37,000 nt of DNA from positions 1 through 37,000 of the forward strand of contig JAGPFL010000011.1 of NCBI GenBank assembly GCA_018056545.1, given 5' to 3'. A program made the position numbers and the translations under genes. Under the pieces are notes generated by a model. It ran no database searches. It saw nothing but the letters and a program-made list of their open reading frames with translations, and had not been told where the DNA came from. This stretch comes from Syntrophobacterales bacterium (GTDB taxonomy: Bacteria; Desulfobacterota; Syntrophia; Syntrophales; UBA8958). Positions 9,294-18,072 of the stretch are shown in pieces. Each line of letters starts with the position of its first letter. The stretch's first letter is position 1.

Positions 9294-10009
9294 AACGACA
9301 AGCGGTCTATCAACGGGTCCTCCTGAAGCTCAGCGGCGAAGCCCTGGAGGGAGAGCGAGCTTTCGGCATCGATTTTGCCGTGGTCAACGAGATCGCCAAA
9401 CAGATCCGGGAGGTGGTCGAGTTGGGGGTGCAGATGGGCCTCGTCGTGGGCGGCGGCAATATCTGGCGGGGCGGCGAAGCCGCCAAGCTGGGCATGGAAA
9501 GATCGGCGGCGGATTATACCGGCATGCTGGCCACCTTGATAAACTGCCTGGCCCTCCAACATGCCCTCGAGCATATCGGCGTACCGACCCGGGTCCAGTC
9601 CGCCCTGGAGGTCAAGGAGGTTGCCGAGCCGTATCTGCACCGCCGGGCAATCCGTCACCTCGAAAAGGGACGGGTGGTCATCTTCGCCGGGGGGACGGGA
9701 AATCCTTTTTTCACCACGGATACCGCGGCGGCCCTCCGGGCGGTGGAGATGAGGGCGGAGGTGATCATGAAGGCCACCAAGGTAGACGGCGTTTACGACC
9801 GTGATCCCGTACGGGATTCCAAGGCGGTTATGTTCAAAAAAATATCGTATAACGATGTGTTGACCAAAAACCTTAAAGTAATGGATGCGACAGCAATCTC
9901 CCTGTGCCGGGAAAACGGGCTGCCCATCGTGGTCTTTAATTTGAAAAAAAAGGGTAACATCAAGGCCGTGATCTGCGGCCGGAACATCGGAACGCGAGTG
10001 GAGGGTTAG
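9290..10009 (+). CDS. pyrH: Uridylate kinase (UMP kinase)
   Basis: PyrH phosphorylates UMP to UDP with ATP, feeding all pyrimidine nucleotides. It belongs to the amino-acid kinase fold and is usually a hexamer regulated by GTP and UTP. The 239-residue protein shows [11 protein letters not shown] near the start, [47 protein letters not shown] and [13 protein letters not shown]. All match bacterial PyrH, and the length is normal. The gene overlaps tsf by 4 bases and is followed by frr after 4 bases, so it is translationally coupled in the rpsB-tsf-pyrH-frr operon. Confidence 0.97.
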   Translation: MKRQAVYQRVLLKLSGEALEGERAFGIDFAVVNEIAKQIREVVELGVQMGLVVGGGNIWRGGEAAKLGMERSAADYTGMLATLINCLALQHALEHIGVPTRVQSALEVKEVAEPYLHRRAIRHLEKGRVVIFAGGTGNPFFTTDTAAALRAVEMRAEVIMKATKVDGVYDRDPVRDSKAVMFKKISYNDVLTKNLKVMDATAISLCRENGLPIVVFNLKKKGNIKAVICGRNIGTRVEG

Positions 10010-10013
10010 GTTC

Positions 10014-10571
10014 ATGAAAGAAGCGGTCTTTGCAGAACTTAAAGACAATATGAACAAGATTCTGGAATCCCTGGAAAAGGCCTTCAGCAAGGTGCGGACA
10101 GGTCGGGCGTCGCTGTCCCTGTTGGATGGCATCAAGGTGGATTATTACGGGGTTCCCACCCCCCTTAACCAGGTGGCCAGCCTTTCCGTCCCCGAAAGCC
10201 GCCTGATCGTGATCTCCCCCTGGGACACCGGCGTCATCGGCGCCATCGAGAAGGCCATCCAGAAATCGGAACTGGGGCTGATGCCGTCCAACGACGGCAA
10301 GATCATCCGCCTTTCCATTCCGCCCCTTACGGAGGAACGGCGGAAAGATCTCGTAAAGATCGTGAAGAAAATGGCGGAAGAGGGCAAAGTCAAGATGCGC
10401 AATGCCCGTCGCGATGCCAACGAGCAGTTCAAGGCCTTGAAAAAGGACAACAAGATATCGGAAGACGAGATGTTCACGGCCCAGGAGGAGGTGCAGAAAC
10501 ATACGGACAAATATATCGAAAAGCTCGACCAAGTCCTGGCCGCCAAGGAAAACGAGATCATGGAGATCTGA
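10014..10571 (+). CDS. frr: Ribosome recycling factor
   Basis: RRF, with EF-G, splits the post-termination ribosome. The 185-residue protein has the family length and signatures: SKVRTGRASLSLLDGIKVDYYG, SLSVPESRLIVISPWD, SIPPLTEERRKDLVK and a lysine-rich helical end. GAGGG upstream of ATG 10014 serves as ribosome site. It is the last gene of the rpsB operon and is followed within 35 bases by a strong terminator, so uppS and later genes probably need their own promoter or read-through. The EF-G-like fragment at the left edge is not known to be its partner. Confidence 0.98.
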   Translation: MKEAVFAELKDNMNKILESLEKAFSKVRTGRASLSLLDGIKVDYYGVPTPLNQVASLSVPESRLIVISPWDTGVIGAIEKAIQKSELGLMPSNDGKIIRLSIPPLTEERRKDLVKIVKKMAEEGKVKMRNARRDANEQFKALKKDNKISEDEMFTAQEEVQKHTDKYIEKLDQVLAAKENEIMEI

Positions 10572-10604
10572 CCCGGCTGTGCAAAGCAGCGATCCGGATC
10601 ATGG

Positions 10605-10632
10605 GGGGAGTTCATAGACTCCCCTTTTTTTT
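10605..10632 (+). terminator. Rho-independent terminator after frr
   Basis: GGGGAGT (10605-10611) pairs perfectly with ACTCCCC (10618-10624) around a 6-base loop, followed by eight T (10625-10632). The 187 bases from here to uppS show only weak promoter-like boxes, such as GATAAT at 10703-10708 with no good -35. Confidence 0.92.
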
Positions 10633-10819
10633 AAAGTATCCTTGCGAAGAGACTCCCGATGTGCTACGCGAAATCCATGTCCAGCATGTCTCGCCCCTAC
10701 CTGATAATAACGGGTACGCCGAAGGGATTCCAAGACGCCCCTGATCTGGGTTACCGGATCTTTTCCCCAGTTCCCGGCCGCGAAAAAGGCAGGGGGACGA
10801 TCCACGGGACAGGGACAGG

Positions 10820-11569
10820 ATGCCAATGGAAATAGATCTTCGGAAACTCCCCCGGCATATAGCCATAATCATGGACGGAAACGGACGCTGGGCTCAGCGT
10901 CATGCCCTGGGCAGGGTCATGGGCCATCAGAAAGGGGTGGAGGCGGTGCGCAGAACCGTCCGGCTCTGCCGGCAACTCGGAATCGGGTATCTGACTCTCT
11001 ACGCCTTTTCCATGGAGAACTGGTCGCGGCCGGATCAGGAAGTGGCGGCGCTGATGAAGATACTGCGCCGTTATCTGCGTTCCGAACTCCAGGAAATGCT
11101 CCAGAACGACATCCGCCTCCAGGCTATCGGCGACATCGAAAGCCTCCAGAAACCGGTGCAAAAACTCCTTCTGGAAACGATGGAAAAGACCGCCCATAAT
11201 CAGGGCATGGTACTGAATCTGGCCCTAAGTTACGGCGGTCAGGATGAAATCGTCCAGGCCGTCCGGAGGATAGTCCGGGATGTAGGGGCAGGAAAACTGG
11301 CGGCGGAAAACATCTCCCGGGAGGTCTTCGCCCGATATCTCTATACCGCCGGCATCCCCGACCCCGATCTCCTCATCAGAACCAGCGGCGAGTATCGCAT
11401 CTCCAACTTCCTCCTCTGGCAGTCGGCTTACACGGAGTTCCATTTTACGGATGTCCTATGGCCGGATTTCGACCGGGACGATCTTTACGCCGCCATCGCC
11501 GATTATCAGCGCCGGGAGCGAAGATACGGTATGACCAGCGAACAGTTGGGGGGTGAGAACCGGTCATGA
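10820..11569 (+). CDS. uppS: Undecaprenyl diphosphate synthase (cis-prenyltransferase)
   Basis: UppS condenses isopentenyl diphosphate with farnesyl diphosphate to make C55 undecaprenyl diphosphate, the lipid carrier for peptidoglycan and O-antigen. The 249-residue protein has HIAIIMDGNGRWAQ (13-26) with the catalytic Asp19, the LTLYAFSMENWSRP segment, and the C-terminal RTSGEYRISNFLLWQ and FHFTDVLWPDF signatures. Length and motifs are normal. AGGGACAGG lies just before ATG 10820; a second ATG two codons later is also possible. It overlaps cdsA by 4 bases and opens the long envelope and isoprenoid gene run. Confidence 0.97.
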   Translation: MPMEIDLRKLPRHIAIIMDGNGRWAQRHALGRVMGHQKGVEAVRRTVRLCRQLGIGYLTLYAFSMENWSRPDQEVAALMKILRRYLRSELQEMLQNDIRLQAIGDIESLQKPVQKLLLETMEKTAHNQGMVLNLALSYGGQDEIVQAVRRIVRDVGAGKLAAENISREVFARYLYTAGIPDPDLLIRTSGEYRISNFLLWQSAYTEFHFTDVLWPDFDRDDLYAAIADYQRRERRYGMTSEQLGGENRS

Positions 11570-12372
11570 ACGCCCATATTCAACGTTGGCTGACAGCGGT
11601 CGCGGTGGTCCCGCTGCTGTTCGCCGCTGTCGCCTGGGGAGGACAGACGGTTTTCTTCACCGTGATCGCCGCCGCCGTGGTGCTCGGGGTTCACGAATAT
11701 ATCTCCATGGTGATGCCGGCGGCGACGATGTCCATGAAAATTCAGTCCCTGGTCATTTCCTTTATGATTCCGGTGATTTTTCACTGGGGGTCTCCGGAAC
11801 TGCTCACGGCTTTTCTCGCCTTTTCCCTCATGGCGGTGTTCATTCTATACCTGCTGGGTATCAGGGAAGAGAGGTTCGATATCCTGCCGGTCATGAAAAT
11901 CCTCTTCGGGGTCTTTTACATCCCCTTCCTTCTCTCCCATTTGATCTGGCTCCGCAACACCCCGCAAGGAGTATTGTGGATATTTTTCGTGATCGTCCTG
12001 GCCTTCTCGGGGGATGTGGCCGCCTATTATGTGGGCCGAACCTGGGGCCGGCACAAACTGATCCCCCTGGTGAGCGCCGGCAAGACCGCGGAGGGGCTTG
12101 TGGGACTGATCTTCGGCAGTGCTTTGGGTTGCCTGGTCTTCAGCTGGTTTTTCTTTCCCGCCCTTTTCCCCTGGCACGCGGTGCTGATGGGGGTTATCGG
12201 CAGTACGGTGGGACAACTGGGGGACCTTTGCGAATCGGTGCTGAAACGCGCCGCCGGGGTGAAGGACTCGGGGACGATCCTTCCCGGACACGGCGGTATC
12301 TTGGATAGATTGGACTGTCTGTTGTTCATCTCCCCCTTTGTTCATTACTACCGCTATTTTAACGTTCCATGA
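11566..12372 (+). CDS. cdsA: Phosphatidate cytidylyltransferase (CDP-diacylglycerol synthase)
   Basis: CdsA makes CDP-diacylglycerol from CTP and phosphatidic acid in the inner membrane. This is the substrate for PssA, encoded further down the same run. The 268-residue protein is almost wholly hydrophobic, with several membrane segments, and ends with the family signature around KRAAGVKDSGTILPGHGGIL followed by DRLD. Upstream, FSGDVAAYYVGRTWGRHKL is the other conserved block. It overlaps uppS and dxr by 4 bases at either end (ATGA junctions), implying translational coupling. Confidence 0.96.
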   Translation: MNAHIQRWLTAVAVVPLLFAAVAWGGQTVFFTVIAAAVVLGVHEYISMVMPAATMSMKIQSLVISFMIPVIFHWGSPELLTAFLAFSLMAVFILYLLGIREERFDILPVMKILFGVFYIPFLLSHLIWLRNTPQGVLWIFFVIVLAFSGDVAAYYVGRTWGRHKLIPLVSAGKTAEGLVGLIFGSALGCLVFSWFFFPALFPWHAVLMGVIGSTVGQLGDLCESVLKRAAGVKDSGTILPGHGGILDRLDCLLFISPFVHYYRYFNVP

Positions 12373-13535
12373 AAAACATCGCCATCCTGGGATCCACAGG
12401 CTCAATCGGACGGCAGTCCCTGGCGGTCATCGACGGCCATCGGGACAGGTTTGCCGTAAACGCCCTCGCTGCGGGGAAAAACGTCGTCCTGCTACGGGAA
12501 CAGATCAGCCGCTATCGACCGCGGGTAGCGGCCGTTTGTGATGAAGAACATGCCCGGAAATTGAAAGAGCTTTTGGGCCGGGACGCCGGAACGGATATCC
12601 TGTGCGGGCCCGAAGGTTATCGCGAGCTTGCCGTGGACCGGGAAAACCATCTGGTGCTGTCGGCCATGGTGGGGGCGGCAGGGCTTCTGCCCACGATGGC
12701 GGCAGTCGAGGCCGGCAGGGATATCGCCCTGGCCAACAAGGAAACCCTGGTCATGGCCGGCGAACTGGTGATGGCCATGGCATCGGCCAGGGGGGTGCGG
12801 ATCCTGCCGGTGGACAGCGAGCACAGCGCGATTTTCCAATGTCTCCAGGGGAATTCCCGCGGCGCGATCCGGCGGATCATCCTCACCGCTTCCGGCGGTC
12901 CCTTCCGTACCTGGTCGCCGGAAGCGCTGGCCGGGGTTACGGCGGCCCAGGCCCTCCGTCATCCCAACTGGGAAATGGGGCGCAAGATCACCATCGATTC
13001 CGCGACCATGATGAACAAAGGGCTGGAGATAATCGAAGCCCGGTGGCTGTTCGACGTTACCCCGGAACGGATCGACGTGGTTGTCCACCCCCAGAGTATC
13101 GTTCATTCCCTCGTGGAGTATTGTGACGGCTCGGTGCTGGCCCAGTTGGCCAGACCGGATATGCGCCTGCCCATCGCCTATGCCTTTTCCTGGCCGGAAA
13201 GACTGGTGGACAGTACCCCGGGCCTGGACTTGACAACCCTTGCCGCCCTGGAATTCCAGCCGCCCGATACGATCAAATTTCCCTGTCTGTCCCTGGCGGG
13301 AGAGGCTCTGCGGATCGGCGGAACCATGCCGGCCGCCCTCAACGGGGCGAACGAAGTGGCCGTCCAGGCCTTTCTCGATGGACAGATTCCCTTTCCCGGA
13401 ATCCCCGGGGTGATCGCCGCCGTCATGGAAGCCCACCGGGTCGTTGACCATCCGGATCTGGACGCGATCCTCGCCGCCGACTTTGAAGCAAGAGAAACGG
13501 CCAAGAAAACAATAAAGGAGAAGACAGCTTGGTAG
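12369..13535 (+). CDS. dxr: 1-deoxy-D-xylulose 5-phosphate reductoisomerase
   Basis: Dxr is the committed step of the MEP isoprenoid pathway, converting DXP to MEP with NADPH and a divalent metal. The 388-residue protein shows the nucleotide-binding GSTGSIGRQSL near the N terminus, VDSEHSAIFQCL with metal-binding Asp and Glu, LTASGGPFRTW, HPNWEMGRKITIDSATMMNK and NGANEVAV. These are complete, and the length is usual. It sits between cdsA (4-base overlap) and rseP (7-base overlap). Together with ispG and uppS in the same run it supports MEP-derived lipid carrier synthesis. Confidence 0.98.
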   Translation: MKNIAILGSTGSIGRQSLAVIDGHRDRFAVNALAAGKNVVLLREQISRYRPRVAAVCDEEHARKLKELLGRDAGTDILCGPEGYRELAVDRENHLVLSAMVGAAGLLPTMAAVEAGRDIALANKETLVMAGELVMAMASARGVRILPVDSEHSAIFQCLQGNSRGAIRRIILTASGGPFRTWSPEALAGVTAAQALRHPNWEMGRKITIDSATMMNKGLEIIEARWLFDVTPERIDVVVHPQSIVHSLVEYCDGSVLAQLARPDMRLPIAYAFSWPERLVDSTPGLDLTTLAALEFQPPDTIKFPCLSLAGEALRIGGTMPAALNGANEVAVQAFLDGQIPFPGIPGVIAAVMEAHRVVDHPDLDAILAADFEARETAKKTIKEKTAW

Positions 13536-14635
13536 GAATAAGCATCGTTTCGGTAATCGTGCTTTTGGGGATCCTGATCTTTGCCCATGAGCTGGGTCAT
13601 TTCCTCATGGCCAAATATTTTCACGTCGGGGTGCAGAAGTTCTCCCTGGGATTCGGCCGCAAACTCATCGGCAGGAAGATCGGCGAGACGGAATATCTCC
13701 TTTCCCTGGTGCCGTTGGGGGGGTATGTGAAGCTCCTCGGAGAGGGGGAAGGGGAGACGTTGAGTCCGGAGGATGAAAAAAGATCCTTCAGCCGGCAGGC
13801 GGTGTGGAAGAGGATCGCCATCGTCGGCGCCGGTCCGGCCTTCAATTTTCTGTTGGCGGTGATCATTTTCACCGTAGTCTATATGGTGGGGGTGCCTGTG
13901 CTCACCACCACCGTCGGTAAGGTTCAGGAGGGTTCGGCAGCATATCTGGCGGGTATGAAGCCGGGAGACGTGGTACGGGTGGTGGACGGGGAAAATATTT
14001 CCCGGTGGGACAAGATGGCGGTGAAGATCACCCAGAGCCAGGGGAGGGAGATGAGCTTTACCGTGGAGCGTCAGGGAAAGCCTCTGGAAATCCATGTCCT
14101 TCCCCGGGAGACGAAGAGCCGCAACATCTTTGGAGAGGAAACCACCTCCTACAAGATAGGCATCTCACCCACGGGCGAAACCGTGATCGAACGTCTCAAT
14201 CCCGCGGCGGCCCTCTGGTCCAGCCTGCAACAGACCTGGTTTATCACCAAACTGACGGTGATCAGCATCGTCAAGATTCTGGAGGGCGTCATCTCTCCCC
14301 GCACCCTGGGCGGACCTATTCTCATCGCCCAGATGGCCGGTGCCCAGGTGAAGGAGGGCATAATCCCCTTTGTCCTGTTCATGGCCCTCCTGAGCATAAA
14401 TTTGGCGGTGCTGAATCTGTTGCCCGTGCCGGTTCTGGACGGTGGGCATCTGCTATTTTACCTCATCGAGGCCGTCCGCGGCAAGCCCGTCAGCCTGAAG
14501 GTCAGGGAGCGGGCTCAGCAAATCGGTTTTGTCCTCCTGGTCATGCTCATGATTTTCGTGATCATGATGGACATCGACCGGCTCGATATTAAAATTATCA
14601 ATGACTTTACGAAGATATTCACGAACGAACCATGA
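13529..14635 (+). CDS. rseP: Site-2 intramembrane zinc metalloprotease RseP
   Basis: RseP-type proteases cut membrane-bound anti-sigma factors and leftover signal peptides within the inner membrane. The 368-residue protein has the zinc motif HELGH (20-24) in the first membrane helix, one recognisable PDZ domain in the middle (around GSAAYLAGMKPGDVVRVVDG) and the second active-site motif NLLPVPVLDGGHL near the C terminus. E. coli RseP has two PDZ domains and is longer, so this is the single-PDZ type. The start is a TTG at 13529, 8 bases after AAGGAG (13515-13520), and it overlaps the end of dxr. No sigma-E or anti-sigma gene lies in the window, so its substrate is unknown. Confidence 0.95.
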   Translation: MVGISIVSVIVLLGILIFAHELGHFLMAKYFHVGVQKFSLGFGRKLIGRKIGETEYLLSLVPLGGYVKLLGEGEGETLSPEDEKRSFSRQAVWKRIAIVGAGPAFNFLLAVIIFTVVYMVGVPVLTTTVGKVQEGSAAYLAGMKPGDVVRVVDGENISRWDKMAVKITQSQGREMSFTVERQGKPLEIHVLPRETKSRNIFGEETTSYKIGISPTGETVIERLNPAAALWSSLQQTWFITKLTVISIVKILEGVISPRTLGGPILIAQMAGAQVKEGIIPFVLFMALLSINLAVLNLLPVPVLDGGHLLFYLIEAVRGKPVSLKVRERAQQIGFVLLVMLMIFVIMMDIDRLDIKIINDFTKIFTNEP

Positions 14636-15330
14636 TGATCCTGGCCGTTGACACCTCGGGGGCCACCTTCGGCGCTGCGCTCGTCCGGGAGGAAACGGTC
14701 CTGGCGGAGACCTTTGTCCGGTCGGAACGTCATCACTCCGAGCTTCTCCTTCCCGGAATAGAGAAACTGCTACAAGCGGCTGATCTTCACCTCCACGAGC
14801 TGGATATTCTGGCCTGCATCGTGGGTCCTGGTTCCTTTACGGGCATCAGAATCGGGGTGGCCACGATCAAAGGCCTGGCCTTGGCGGCCGGTCTGCCCGC
14901 CGTCGGTGTCTCCTCCCTCAAGGCACTGGCCTTCAATGCGGCGGGATTTCCCGCAACGATATGTCCCATGATCGATGCCAGAAGAGGTCAGGTTTATACG
15001 GGTTTGTACCGAAGCGACGCCCCGGGAGACCTGACGGAGGTCCTTCCCGAAGGGGTGAGGACGGCGGAGGAGATCGCCGGAATGATCTCCGGAGAGGCAC
15101 TCTTCATCGGCAGCGGCGCCCAGGTCTACGGCGACGTTGTCCGCTCCCGTACTACCGGCGCGAATCGTTTCGCCCCCCCGCATCTAAACCGGATCAGTGC
15201 GGCGGCCGTGGCGGTACTCGCCCGTCGGCAAGCCATGGCTGGGGAGATAACGGACGCTCTGTGCCTGAACCCCGTTTATCTGCGCCGGTCGGAGGCGGAG
15301 GAAAAAGAGATGGAGAATATTGACAGATAA
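14632..15330 (+). CDS. tsaB: tRNA threonylcarbamoyladenosine synthesis protein TsaB
   Basis: TsaB is the scaffold partner of TsaD in making t6A37 on tRNAs that read ANN codons. The 232-residue protein has the ASKHA-fold start ILAVDTSGATFGAAL and the signature GPGSFTGIRIGVATIKGLA, both typical of TsaB. It lacks the metal-binding HxxxH pair of TsaD and is much shorter, which separates the two. It overlaps the rseP stop by 4 bases (ATGATG, so a start three bases later is equally possible). tsaD, tsaC and tsaE are not in the window. Confidence 0.93.
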   Translation: MMILAVDTSGATFGAALVREETVLAETFVRSERHHSELLLPGIEKLLQAADLHLHELDILACIVGPGSFTGIRIGVATIKGLALAAGLPAVGVSSLKALAFNAAGFPATICPMIDARRGQVYTGLYRSDAPGDLTEVLPEGVRTAEEIAGMISGEALFIGSGAQVYGDVVRSRTTGANRFAPPHLNRISAAAVAVLARRQAMAGEITDALCLNPVYLRRSEAEEKEMENIDR

Positions 15331-15418
15331 AGCAAATTCTCTTAGAATCAAACCGGTATCAGCGCCAGCAGACCGGCGATGCGAATGAGGTTCGGCAAGC
15401 GGGCATACCGGAAAAATA

Positions 15419-15444
15419 AAATTGCCGGCAGCGGGCGGCAATTT
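15419..15444. repeat. Perfect 9-base inverted repeat upstream of psd
   Basis: AAATTGCCG (15419-15427) and CGGCAATTT (15436-15444) flank an 8-base loop. There is no T tract, so a terminator is unlikely. It lies 22 bases before the psd start and just before its GGAAAGGGA ribosome site, within a 136-base gap. It could be an operator or an mRNA hairpin. Confidence 0.55.
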
Positions 15445-15466
15445 CCAACAGGAAAGGGAAACAGCC

Positions 15467-16129
15467 ATGTCGCATGATAGCCCCATTGCCCCGGAAGGCG
15501 TGCCTTTTATCATCTCCGCCTTGCTTATCACCTCCGTCTGCATATATTTCGCCAGGATTTGGGACTCCTCTTTCTGGACGGGCGCGGCGGTGGTCTTCGG
15601 GGTGACCGCCGTCTGGGTCGTTTGGTTTTTCCGCAATCCCCGGCGCATCCCTCCCGCCGAACCCGGTGTGGTGGTTTCTCCCTGCGATGGAAAGGTGATT
15701 CGCATCGAATCCCTTCAGGATCACGAGCTGCTGCCCGGGCCATGGCAGAAGATAAGCATCTTCATGAATGTCTTCAGCGTCCATGTGAATCGTATTCCCT
15801 ATGACGGCATCATCGAGGACATCCGTTATTTTCCGGGTAAATTCCTCACGGCGAATCTGGACAAGGCTTCCACCGACAACGAGCGCAACGCCCTGATTCT
15901 CGATCTTGGTAAGGAAGAAAGGATGATCGTTATCCAGATCGCCGGTCTGGTGGCCCGGAGGATCGTCTGCTGGGTGTCCAAGGGTCAGAAGGTGAACAAG
16001 GGAGAGAGATTCGGCATGATCCGTTTCGGTTCGCGACTGGATGTCTTTCTGCCCCCCCGCGCCGGGATCCGTGTCCGGATCGGAGACAAGGTGCGGGCCG
16101 GGGAAACGCCCATAGGAGAATTGCCATGA
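15467..16129 (+). CDS. psd: Phosphatidylserine decarboxylase proenzyme, short Psd-A type
   Basis: This enzyme decarboxylates phosphatidylserine to phosphatidylethanolamine at the inner membrane. The 220-residue proenzyme is the short type, with two hydrophobic segments (about 12-30 and 37-55). The conserved blocks are MNVFSVHVNRIPYDG (100-114), DKASTDNERNA (132-142) and the self-cleavage site RFGSRLDVFLP, where cleavage at Gly188-Ser189 yields the pyruvoyl group. Long-form enzymes use LGST at this point. The ATG at 15467 follows GGAAAGGGA at a good distance; an upstream in-frame TTG at 15422 would start inside an inverted repeat and is rejected. It overlaps pssA by 4 bases, forming the PE-synthesis pair. 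Confidence 0.96.
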   Translation: MSHDSPIAPEGVPFIISALLITSVCIYFARIWDSSFWTGAAVVFGVTAVWVVWFFRNPRRIPPAEPGVVVSPCDGKVIRIESLQDHELLPGPWQKISIFMNVFSVHVNRIPYDGIIEDIRYFPGKFLTANLDKASTDNERNALILDLGKEERMIVIQIAGLVARRIVCWVSKGQKVNKGERFGMIRFGSRLDVFLPPRAGIRVRIGDKVRAGETPIGELP

Positions 16130-16908
16130 AAGAAAAATCCCGCTTTCCGAAAGACAAGATGAAAAAGGGGATTTATGTCCTCCCCAATCTGTTTACCACC
16201 GCCAGTCTCTTCTCCGGCTTCTATTCCATGATCGCTTCCATGAAGGGATTGTTCGAAGTGGCCGCCGTCGCCATTCTGGTGGCCGCCGTCCTGGATGCCC
16301 TGGACGGCCGGATTGCCCGCATGACCAACACCACCAGCAAGTTCGGCGCCGAGTATGATTCCCTGGCGGATTTGGTATCCTTCGGTGTCGCCCCCGCGCT
16401 CCTGGCCTATATGTGGTCTCTTCAGGATTTCGGCCGCTGGGGCTGGGTGGTGGCTTTTCTCTTCATAACCTGCGGCGCCCTGCGGCTGGCCCGTTTCAAC
16501 ATCCAGATCGGGATCATCGACAGCAGGGTGTTCAACGGCCTGCCCATTCCCGGCGCCGCCGCCGTAGTGGCCACCGGGGTGCTGATCTATTATAAACTGG
16601 GCGGCACGGGACATTTCAATCATATCGCGGTGTTGATTTCCGTTTTTGTCCTGTCCCTGTTCATGGTGAGCAACATCAAGTATTACAGTTTCAAGGACCT
16701 GAATTTTTTTGCCAAAAAACCATTCATGTCCTTCGTCCTCATCGTCTGCATTCTGGTGGTGGTGATCGCAGAACCCCAGATCATGATCTTCACCTTCATC
16801 GCAGGCTACAGCCTTTCCGGTCCCGTCTGGTTTGTCGCCAAGGTTTACCGCAAGGGGCTGGCCAGCATGAGGGAGAAAAGGGATGCCGCGGTGAAACCGG
16901 GCCGGTGA
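16126..16908 (+). CDS. pssA: CDP-diacylglycerol-serine O-phosphatidyltransferase
   Basis: PssA joins serine to CDP-diacylglycerol, giving phosphatidylserine for Psd. The 260-residue membrane protein fits the CDP-alcohol phosphatidyltransferase signature exactly: Asp60-Gly61, Ala64-Arg65, Gly74, Asp78 and Asp82, in the motif DG-x2-AR-x8-G-x3-D-x3-D. About eight hydrophobic segments follow. Pairing with psd and the presence of cdsA upstream support serine rather than glycerol phosphate or inositol as acceptor. It starts within the psd stop (ATGA). The gap of 90 bases before asd has no terminator. Confidence 0.95.
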   Translation: MKEKSRFPKDKMKKGIYVLPNLFTTASLFSGFYSMIASMKGLFEVAAVAILVAAVLDALDGRIARMTNTTSKFGAEYDSLADLVSFGVAPALLAYMWSLQDFGRWGWVVAFLFITCGALRLARFNIQIGIIDSRVFNGLPIPGAAAVVATGVLIYYKLGGTGHFNHIAVLISVFVLSLFMVSNIKYYSFKDLNFFAKKPFMSFVLIVCILVVVIAEPQIMIFTFIAGYSLSGPVWFVAKVYRKGLASMREKRDAAVKPGR

Positions 16909-16998
16909 ACCTCGGATTACTACATTCAAAAACCGGTGGAGTCCTGGCCTGCGGTTAAGGGTCATAAGACATCAAATTCCTCAGGAGTGGAACTTAAT

Positions 16999-18015
16999 AT
17001 GAAAGCATTTGACGTTGCGGTAGTTGGCGCCACCGGCGCCGTGGGAAATGAAATGATCAAGGTACTCGAACAGCGCAATTTTCCCGTAGGCAAACTGCGC
17101 CTGCTGGCCTCCGAGCGCTCCCTGGGCAAGTCGCTGGAGTATCGGGGGCAAAGTCTGCCCGTGGAGGTGCTAAAGGAGGATTCCTTTGCGGGGGTACAGA
17201 TCGGCCTGTTCTCCGCCGGCGGCAGCATCTCGGAGAAGTTCGCCCCCATAGCCGCCCGGGCGGGGTGCGTGGTGGTGGACAACACCAGTGCCTTTCGCAT
17301 GGTGCCCGAAATCCCCCTGGTGGTTCCCGAGGTGAATCCCGAGGCGATCGCCCTTTACAAGAACCGGGGTATCATTGCCAATCCCAATTGCTCCACCATC
17401 CAGATGGTCGTGGCCCTGAAACCCATTCATGACGCCGTGCGCATCAAACGGATCGTGGTTTCCACCTACCAGGCCGTTTCCGGAACCGGCAAGAAGGCCA
17501 TCGAGGAATTGAGCGAACAGACCCGCGCCCTCCTGAGCTTTCAGGAACCGGTGGTCAAGGTCTATCCCCACCGCATCGCCTTCAATTGCCTACCCCAGAT
17601 CGACGTTTTTCTGGATAACGGCTACACGAAGGAAGAGATGAAGATGGTGAACGAAACCAAGAAGATCATGAACGATCCGGGAATCGCGGTGACGGCCACC
17701 ACGGTCCGTGTGCCGGTCTTCTTCTCCCATTCTGAATCGGTGAATATCGAAACGGAAAAGAAGATCACCGCTGCGGAAGTGCGGGAGCTCCTTTCCCGGG
17801 CGCCGGGGGTCAAGGTTGTCGACGATCCGAAAAACCGCCTTTATCCCATGGCCATCGACGCCGCGGGCAGGGATGAAACCTTCGTGGGCCGCATCCGGGA
17901 AGACGAATCCATCGCCAACGGCATCAACCTGTGGGTGGTATCCGACAATCTCCGCAAAGGCGCCGCCTTGAACGCCGTCCAGATAGCCGAGATCCTGGCC
18001 AAGGATTACTTGTGA
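16999..18015 (+). CDS. asd: Aspartate-semialdehyde dehydrogenase
   Basis: Asd reduces aspartyl phosphate to aspartate semialdehyde with NADPH, the branch point to lysine, diaminopimelate, threonine and methionine. The 338-residue protein has the dinucleotide-binding VVGATGAVGNEM (8-19), the catalytic Cys131 in NPNCSTIQM, and STYQAVSGTG. The start is ATG 16999: it gives the standard N terminus MKAFDVAVVGATG, and AGGAG (16983-16987) lies upstream. An in-frame GTG at 16936 would add 21 residues without family support. The aspartokinase gene is not in the window. Confidence 0.97.
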   Translation: MKAFDVAVVGATGAVGNEMIKVLEQRNFPVGKLRLLASERSLGKSLEYRGQSLPVEVLKEDSFAGVQIGLFSAGGSISEKFAPIAARAGCVVVDNTSAFRMVPEIPLVVPEVNPEAIALYKNRGIIANPNCSTIQMVVALKPIHDAVRIKRIVVSTYQAVSGTGKKAIEELSEQTRALLSFQEPVVKVYPHRIAFNCLPQIDVFLDNGYTKEEMKMVNETKKIMNDPGIAVTATTVRVPVFFSHSESVNIETEKKITAAEVRELLSRAPGVKVVDDPKNRLYPMAIDAAGRDETFVGRIREDESIANGINLWVVSDNLRKGAALNAVQIAEILAKDYL

Positions 18016-18072
18016 ATCCGGTGGCCGTGCGCGAAGGGACGGTACAAAAAATTTTAAACGGAGAATAAAGAG

